Assembly: GCF_042683565.1 (NCBI RefSeq)
Contig: NZ_JBHUJW010000043.1
Coordinates: forward strand, 372,001 to 436,000
DNA length: 64,000 nucleotides
Reading direction: 5' to 3'
From: Brevibacillus sp042683565
GTDB taxonomy: Bacteria > Bacillota > Bacilli > Brevibacillales > Brevibacillaceae
In this document: piece after piece, positions 59,744 to 64,000 of the stretch
How the letters are laid out: the number at the start of each line of letters is the position of its first letter
Position numbering within the stretch: the stretch's first letter is position 1
The notes under the pieces: generated by a model
Seen by the model: only the letters and a program-made list of their open reading frames with translations
Databases searched by the model: none
What the model was told of the DNA's origin: nothing
Program-made: the position numbers and the translations under genes

Positions 59744-60004
59744 ATGGAAGTATTAAAAGTTTCAGCAAAGTCTAACCCCAATTCCGTTGCTGGTGCCCTT
59801 GCCGGAGTGCTTCGCGAACGCGGGGCCGCCGAGATTCAAGCGATTGGCGCTGGGGCGCTTAACCAAGCAGTGAAAGCAGTAGCTATCGCACGAGGGTTCG
59901 TAGCGCCGAGTGGAGTTGACCTCATTTGTATTCCAGCCTTTACCGACATCGTGATTGATGGCGAAGAACGTACCGCAATCAAATTGATCGTAGAACCCAG
60001 ATAA
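59744..60004 (+). CDS. spoVS: Stage V sporulation protein S
   Basis: An 86-residue Alba-like protein, almost invariant among spore formers: MEVLKVSAKSNPNSVAGALA, GAGALNQAVKAVAIARGF, and the end TAIKLIVEPR. Needed for late sporulation steps (coat assembly, heat resistance) and affecting septation in B. subtilis. ATG 59744 follows GGGAGG; longer in-frame starts would overlap the -10 region. Own promoter and terminator. Confidence 0.97.
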   Translation: MEVLKVSAKSNPNSVAGALAGVLRERGAAEIQAIGAGALNQAVKAVAIARGFVAPSGVDLICIPAFTDIVIDGEERTAIKLIVEPR

Positions 60005-60027
60005 TCAAAAATGAACACCGTTTGACC

Positions 60028-60060
60028 CGCCTGTTTGTTCGTCGAATGAACAGGTTTTTT
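60028..60060 (+). terminator. spoVS terminator
   Basis: CCTGTT (60030-60035) pairs with AACAGG (60049-60054), with weaker inner pairing, followed by TTTTTTCG. Confidence 0.75.
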
Positions 60061-60490
60061 CGTTTGTCTCCAGGAGATTCTGGTTATGAAAGGCGGAAGG
60101 AGTATCGGACGGTGACGTTTTGAAGAAATTGCGGCAGGCACCTGAATTTGATGACCATACAGGAGGAGTTGCTGGCAGGTTTTGACGATCTGGAAAGTGG
60201 GAATGTAACTATTCAGGTTCTCGCCTGTTTCGTTTCCGCAACTGAGCCGTTTGGATGCCGTTTTCATGCAGTACGAATGATACGCGGGCGCGGCTTAAAC
60301 GATCCGTTTCGCTTGCTCCGTTCCAGGGCAGATTTGCTCGATTACGTATGAAAGAGACAGAAAGGGGCTATTCTGTTTGTAGATGCTGCGTATATGCGAC
60401 AGTGCATGCGCTGGTGATTACCTTCTTTTATTAGAAGCGCTGCTGTTGCGTTAAGAAAAGGAAGAAGTAATCAAATTTGTGCAAGGAAAC
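60061..60490 (+). other. Gene-free stretch between spoVS and korA promoters
   Basis: About 430 bases hold no convincing gene. The longest open frame (60148-60351, 67 codons) lacks a well-placed ribosome-binding site and resembles no protein I know. A weak hairpin, CTTCT (60422-60426) with AGAAG (60433-60437) flanked by GCGC on both sides, is the only structure noted. It may hold a decayed gene or long regulatory DNA. Confidence 0.4.
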
Positions 60491-60493
60491 GGG

Positions 60494-60521
60494 TTGCGTG
60501 TTTTCGGAAACGTGCTACAAT
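60494..60521 (+). promoter_or_regulatory. korA promoter P1
   Basis: TTGCGT at 60494-60499, 16-base spacer, TACAAT at 60516-60521 preceded by TGC (extended -10). The bases from 60515 to 60526, CTACAATGTTAC, recur at the second promoter. Confidence 0.65.
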
Positions 60522-60537
60522 GTTACATGAAGATATA

Positions 60538-60561
60538 TTAATGAACCAAGTTCAACATTAA
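60538..60561 (+). repeat. Inverted repeat between the two korA promoters
   Basis: TTAATG (60538-60543) and CATTAA (60556-60561) are perfectly complementary; GAAC and GTTC inside extend the symmetry with a two-base offset. It lies just downstream of the P1 start point and upstream of P2, a position suited to an operator. Confidence 0.45.
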
Positions 60562-60594
60562 AATTCAGGTCAAAAGTAAGTTGAGTAAAAGCAC

Positions 60595-60623
60595 TTGCAA
60601 TTTTAGATGGACAGGACTACAAT
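60595..60623 (+). promoter_or_regulatory. korA promoter P2
   Basis: TTGCAA at 60595-60600, 17-base spacer, TACAAT at 60618-60623. Its -10 region CTACAATGTTAC (60617-60628) is identical to that of P1. About 96 bases before korA. Confidence 0.75.
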
Positions 60624-60718
60624 GTTACTGTCTATGCACAGAATTGTCACATCTTATCAATATTTTCACGGTAGGATGGGCTGCTTTTTCTCACAGTCAC
60701 TGAAAGGGTGGAATCTGA

Positions 60719-62497
60719 ATGATTAGTCAACTTTCTTGGAAAGTTGGAGGACAGCAAGGGGAGGGCATCGAGAGTACTGGTGAGATCTTCTCGATGGCGA
60801 TGAACCGGATGGGTTACCATCTGTACAGCTATCGTCACTTCTCTTCCCGGATTAAGGGTGGACACACGAACAACAAAATCCGCGTGAGCACAACGCCTAT
60901 GCGCGCGATTTCCGACGATCTGGACATCCTTGTCGCTTTCGACCAAGAGACAATCGATTTCAATGCGCACGAACTGCGTGAAGGCGGTATCATCATTGCG
61001 GATGGCAAATTCAATCCAAAATTGCCAGACGGTCTGAAGCAAGTTCGCTTCCTGACTGTACCGCTCACTGAGATTGCTGATGAACTGGGAACTTCCCTGA
61101 TGAAAAACATGGTGTCGATCGGTGCTTCCAGCGCGATTCTCGGTATTCCGGTGGAAAGCTACCGCAACATCGTTGAAGATATGTTCCTCCGCAAAGGCGA
61201 AAAAGTGGTTGAAAAGAACATGGAAGCGATTCGCCGCGGTTTCGATTACGTGACAGAGCTGACGGGTGGCCAACTGCCTGAATTCCAGCTCGAAAAAGCA
61301 ACTCCGCAAAAACAACTGTTCATGATCGGTAACGACGCCGTTGCTCTTGGTGCAGTTGCAGCAGGATGCCGGTTCATGCCTGCTTATCCGATTACTCCAG
61401 CTTCCGAAGTAATGGAATACCTCATTAAAAAGCTGCCGAAATTCGGCGGTACGGTTATCCAGACAGAAGACGAAATCGCTGCGATCACCATGGCGATCGG
61501 TGCAAACTTTGCCGGTGCTCGTTCCTTGACTGCTTCTGCAGGTCCTGGTCTGTCCCTGATGATGGAAGCAATCGGTTTGGCTGGTATTACAGAAACGCCA
61601 GTGGTGATTGTCGACACGCAACGCGGCGGTCCTTCCACCGGTATGCCAACCAAAATCGAACAATCCGACGTAAATGCTATGATTTACGGTACGCACGGTG
61701 ATATTCCGAAAGTGGTAATGGCTCCAAGCACAGTGGAAGAGTGCTTCTACGACACAGTTGAAGCTTTCAACATTGCGGAAGAATATCAAGTGCCAGTTAT
61801 TTTGCTGACTGACTTGACTCTCTCGCTGGGTAAACAAACGGTCGAGCCTTTCGACTACAGCAAAGTAGAAATCCGCCGCGGCAAACTGCTCGCTGGACAA
61901 GAACTGCCAGAGAAAGAGCAAAACGACCTGTTCAAACGTTATGAAGTGACAGAAGACGGCGTTTCTCCTCGCGTCATTCCTGGCCAAAAATACGGTCTGC
62001 ACCATGTTACCGGTGTTGAGCATGACCAAACCGGTCGTCCATCTGAGAACGCTGCGAACCGTAAAGCGCAAATGGAAAAACGTATGCGCAAGCTGAACGG
62101 GGTATTGAAAAACTTCAAAAACCCTGTAACCGTCGACGCACCGCATGCTGAGGCTGACGTTCTGGTAGTGGGTATCAACTCCACCATCGGTACGATCCAG
62201 GAAGCAAAAGCTCGCCTGGAGCAAGAGGGTGTGAAGGTTAACCATGCCCAAATTCGCCTGTTGCATCCATTCCCGACTGAGGAAATGGCAGCTCTTGTAG
62301 CAAAAGCGAAAAAGGTTGTTGTCGTCGAGCACAACATCCAAGGTCAAGTTACAAACCTTCTCAAGCAGCACGTAGGCAACGCAGAGAAGATCGAGTCCGT
62401 GCTGAAATATGACGGAAATCCGTTCTTACCGAAAGAAATTTACGCTGAAGTGAAGGAGCTGGTAAAACATGGCGACTATGAAAGAGTTTCGAAATAA
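60719..62497 (+). CDS. korA: 2-oxoacid:ferredoxin oxidoreductase, fused gamma-alpha subunit
   Basis: Large subunit of a two-subunit TPP/iron-sulfur oxidoreductase that oxidises a 2-oxoacid (commonly 2-oxoglutarate) with CoA and reduces ferredoxin. The first ~185 residues form the gamma domain (SWKVGGQQGEGIESTGEIF, KGGHTNNKIRVS). Residues ~195-590 form the alpha domain, with GNDAVALGAVAAGCRFMPAY (cited in part), TASAGPGLSLMMEAIGLAG and QRGGPSTGMPT. 592 residues. ATG 60719 follows GAAAGGGTGG. The 3' end overlaps korB by 29 bases, so the subunits are coupled. Substrate is not deducible with certainty. Confidence 0.93.
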   Translation: MISQLSWKVGGQQGEGIESTGEIFSMAMNRMGYHLYSYRHFSSRIKGGHTNNKIRVSTTPMRAISDDLDILVAFDQETIDFNAHELREGGIIIADGKFNPKLPDGLKQVRFLTVPLTEIADELGTSLMKNMVSIGASSAILGIPVESYRNIVEDMFLRKGEKVVEKNMEAIRRGFDYVTELTGGQLPEFQLEKATPQKQLFMIGNDAVALGAVAAGCRFMPAYPITPASEVMEYLIKKLPKFGGTVIQTEDEIAAITMAIGANFAGARSLTASAGPGLSLMMEAIGLAGITETPVVIVDTQRGGPSTGMPTKIEQSDVNAMIYGTHGDIPKVVMAPSTVEECFYDTVEAFNIAEEYQVPVILLTDLTLSLGKQTVEPFDYSKVEIRRGKLLAGQELPEKEQNDLFKRYEVTEDGVSPRVIPGQKYGLHHVTGVEHDQTGRPSENAANRKAQMEKRMRKLNGVLKNFKNPVTVDAPHAEADVLVVGINSTIGTIQEAKARLEQEGVKVNHAQIRLLHPFPTEEMAALVAKAKKVVVVEHNIQGQVTNLLKQHVGNAEKIESVLKYDGNPFLPKEIYAEVKELVKHGDYERVSK

Positions 62498-63335
62498 CGT
62501 TAAGCCAAACTGGTGCCCGGGCTGTGGTGACTTCTCCATCCAGGCAGCCATTCAACGCGCTGCTGCGAACGTAGGTCTGGAGCCTGAAGATCTGGCGGTT
62601 ATTTCCGGTATCGGTTGTTCCGGTCGTATTTCCGGTTACATCAACTGCTATGGTTTCCACGGTATTCACGGACGTTCCCTGCCAATCGCACAAGGTGTGA
62701 AAATGGCAAACCGTGAACTGACGGTTATCGCAGCAGGTGGTGACGGTGACGGTTTTGCAATCGGTATGGGTCATACTGTACATGCTATCCGTCGCAACAT
62801 GAACATTACCTACATCGTAATGGATAACCAAATCTACGGTCTGACAAAAGGTCAAACCTCCCCGCGTTCCGCGACTGGTTTCGTGACCAAGTCTACACCG
62901 TCTGGTTCCATCGAGTCTTCCATTTCTCCAGTTGAACTGGCGCTGTCCGTTGGTGCAACGTTCGTCGCCCAATCGTTCTCCAGCGATCTGAAAGGCTTGA
63001 CTGAACTGATCGAAAAAGGTATCCAGCACGAAGGCTTCTCCCTGATCAACGTATTCAGCCCTTGTGTAACCTACAACAAAGTGAACACCTATGACTGGTT
63101 CAAAGAGAACATCGTGCCTGTAGAAACGATCGAAGGCTACGATCCTCATGACCGCATCAAGGCAATGTCCACTTCCATGCAATACAAAGGCCTGATCACT
63201 GGTCTGATTTACCAAGACACTGAGCAAAAGTCTTACGAGTCTCTCGTAAAAGGCTTCAAAGAAGAAGGCTTGGCAAAACAAGACATTCGCCTGTCTCAAG
63301 AAGACTTCGATAAACTTGTTGCTGAATTTGCGTAA
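62469..63335 (+). CDS. korB: 2-oxoacid:ferredoxin oxidoreductase, beta subunit
   Basis: The 288-residue TPP- and [4Fe-4S]-binding partner of KorA. Cluster cysteines occur in NWCPGCGDFSIQ and GIGCSGRISGY; the TPP motif is GGDGDGFAIGMGH with MDNQIYGLTKGQ later. The fourth cluster cysteine is probably in FSPCVTYN. ATG 62469 lies within the end of korA. Ends in a bidirectional terminator shared with the convergent gene downstream. Confidence 0.94.
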   Translation: MATMKEFRNNVKPNWCPGCGDFSIQAAIQRAAANVGLEPEDLAVISGIGCSGRISGYINCYGFHGIHGRSLPIAQGVKMANRELTVIAAGGDGDGFAIGMGHTVHAIRRNMNITYIVMDNQIYGLTKGQTSPRSATGFVTKSTPSGSIESSISPVELALSVGATFVAQSFSSDLKGLTELIEKGIQHEGFSLINVFSPCVTYNKVNTYDWFKENIVPVETIEGYDPHDRIKAMSTSMQYKGLITGLIYQDTEQKSYESLVKGFKEEGLAKQDIRLSQEDFDKLVAEFA

Positions 63336-63345
63336 GGTTTCGATG

Positions 63346-63376
63346 AAAAACCTCTCCGTTTCGGGAGAGGTTTTTT
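63346..63376. terminator. Bidirectional terminator korB / convergent gene
   Basis: AAAAACCTCTCC (63346-63357) and GGAGAGGTTTTT (63364-63375) are perfectly complementary around GTTTCG. A-run and T-run on either side let it end transcripts from both strands; the two stop codons lie 11 and 9 bases away. Confidence 0.9.
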
Positions 63377-63384
63377 GTGGTTTT

Positions 63385-64000
63385 TCAGGACAAGGTGCGG
63401 CCGCGCCACTGGCGGTAGAACAGCATGACGAGGAAAAAGACAACGAGCTGGCCGAAGAGCGGGTACAACAAGCGCAATAATGAGCTGAAGCCGATAAAGC
63501 TGATGAAATAGGTAATGATGAGAATGCCGAAGAGAACGGTCGGTCCGCGCAGATGCGTGACCTGGCGCAGCTGCTCGGCGAGACCGAAGACGTTTGCAAC
63601 GAGTGTCGAAAAAATTTCCGCGTACACGAGCAAGGAAAATAACAGCGGAATTCCGCGACCCACCCCGTGAAGCAAGGCGATCATCGGCATTTCCGCGTGC
63701 TGGATGTCCGGCATTTCCACGGCTAACGAGGAATAGGCGAGGATGAGCAGCAGGCCGATCCCCAAACCGCCGATGATTCCGCCTGCGATCAACGGCTTTT
63801 CGCTCGTGCTGTGCCTGCCGATTGGCACAAGAACCGCTTGTGTAAGCGAAACGTTTAAGGCAACATAAGATAAGGGAGAGCTCAGCCATGCCCACGCCCG
63901 AGGCGATTCGGAAATGAGGATGGGATCTTTCCATGGTTGCGTGTACAAAAAGACGAGCAGCGTAAACGCAACGAGGGTGGGGACAAAAATGCTGTTGACG
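63385..64000 (-). CDS. YkvI-like membrane protein, C-terminal part (5' end outside window)
   Basis: The reverse strand is open from the stop at 63385 to the right edge, giving 205 residues of a hydrophobic protein with about five or six membrane segments and no start inside the window (the frame runs on with VNSIFVPTLVAFTLLV). The pattern GGIIGGLGIGLLLILAYSSL and VANVFGLAEQLRQV resembles the YkvI family, a branch of the amino-acid/GerAB-like transporter fold. Function unknown. It is the only minus-strand gene in the window and converges on korB. Confidence 0.75.
   Translation of the reverse strand, partial: VNSIFVPTLVAFTLLVFLYTQPWKDPILISESPRAWAWLSSPLSYVALNVSLTQAVLVPIGRHSTSEKPLIAGGIIGGLGIGLLLILAYSSLAVEMPDIQHAEMPMIALLHGVGRGIPLLFSLLVYAEIFSTLVANVFGLAEQLRQVTHLRGPTVLFGILIITYFISFIGFSSLLRLLYPLFGQLVVFFLVMLFYRQWRGRTLS

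Noticed and set aside
60148..60351. 67-codon frame in the spoVS-korA gap
   Set aside because: No proper start signal and no recognisable family; left as unexplained sequence.
62469..62497. 29-base overlap of korA and korB as a possible frameshift
   Set aside because: Both proteins are complete at the overlap; it is normal translational coupling.
1..64000. CRISPR arrays, tRNA/rRNA genes, insertion sequences, prophage or defence islands
   Set aside because: No regularly spaced repeats, no transposase or integrase frames and no RNA-gene signatures were seen on either strand.

Overview
The window is a contiguous stretch of core chromosome from an endospore-forming Gram-positive bacterium of the Bacillales. 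The gene order (pyrH-frr-uppS-cdsA-dxr-rseP-ispG-proS-polC, rimP-nusA-infB-rbfA-truB-ribF, rpsO-pnp, spoVF-asd-dapG-dapA, rnjB-tepA-spoIIIE, ymf cluster-pgsA-cinA-recA, rny-ymdB-spoVS) follows the Bacillus subtilis map closely. The fairly high GC content, the rimO gene before pgsA, the nucleoside-type ABC transporter behind ymfC and the korAB pair after spoVS point to a Brevibacillus-like member of the Paenibacillaceae. The genus is an inference; no rRNA is present to confirm it. All genes but the last lie on the + strand. I saw no tRNA, rRNA, insertion sequence, prophage or CRISPR array.

Layout. 1-8.2 kb: end of pyrH, ribosome recycling, undecaprenyl-phosphate and phospholipid precursor synthesis, two MEP-pathway enzymes (dxr, ispG), the site-2 protease RseP and prolyl-tRNA synthetase. 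8.3-12.6 kb: replicative DNA polymerase PolC. 12.6-21.0 kb: the nusA-infB operon, with a sigma-A promoter and an intrinsic-terminator hairpin in its leader, running through ribosome and RNA maturation factors to truB and ribF. 21.0-23.9 kb: rpsO and pnp. 24.0-31.6 kb: a deacetylase-like sporulation protein, an M16 peptidase, a PRC-barrel protein, dipicolinate synthase (spoVFA/B) and asd-dapG-dapA, which make its precursor. 31.6-37.1 kb: RNase J, TepA, YlzJ and the DNA translocase SpoIIIE. 37.2-42.8 kb: a GntR/UTRA regulator and a BMP-lipoprotein ABC importer, probably for nucleosides. 42.8-51.9 kb: an exported LysM/M23 protein, a 51-residue Cys-rich protein, the ymfF-ymfH-ymfI-ymfJ-ymfK-rodZ cluster, rimO and pgsA. 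52.0-56.9 kb: cinA, a DEAD-box helicase, recA (with an SOS box) and recX. 56.9-60.0 kb: rny behind a structured leader, ymdB and spoVS (with a sigma-H-like promoter). 60.1-60.7 kb: a gene-free regulatory stretch. 60.7-63.3 kb: a two-subunit 2-oxoacid:ferredoxin oxidoreductase. The window ends inside a convergent YkvI-like membrane protein gene.

The genes are mostly housekeeping and sporulation functions, and I found no convincing new multi-gene system. The most interesting signals are regulatory and small: a NusA-type attenuator before rimP, a structured terminated leader or small RNA before rny, a CTG start for spoIIIE, duplicated promoters with an inverted repeat before korA, inverted repeats before ymfC and spoVFA, an unrecognised 51-residue CxxC protein, and a P-loop in the ACT-domain protein YmfK. 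Several genes use TTG starts placed behind strong Shine-Dalgarno sequences, and I moved many starts on that basis. No database search or folding program was run; family assignments rest on recognised motifs and gene order.
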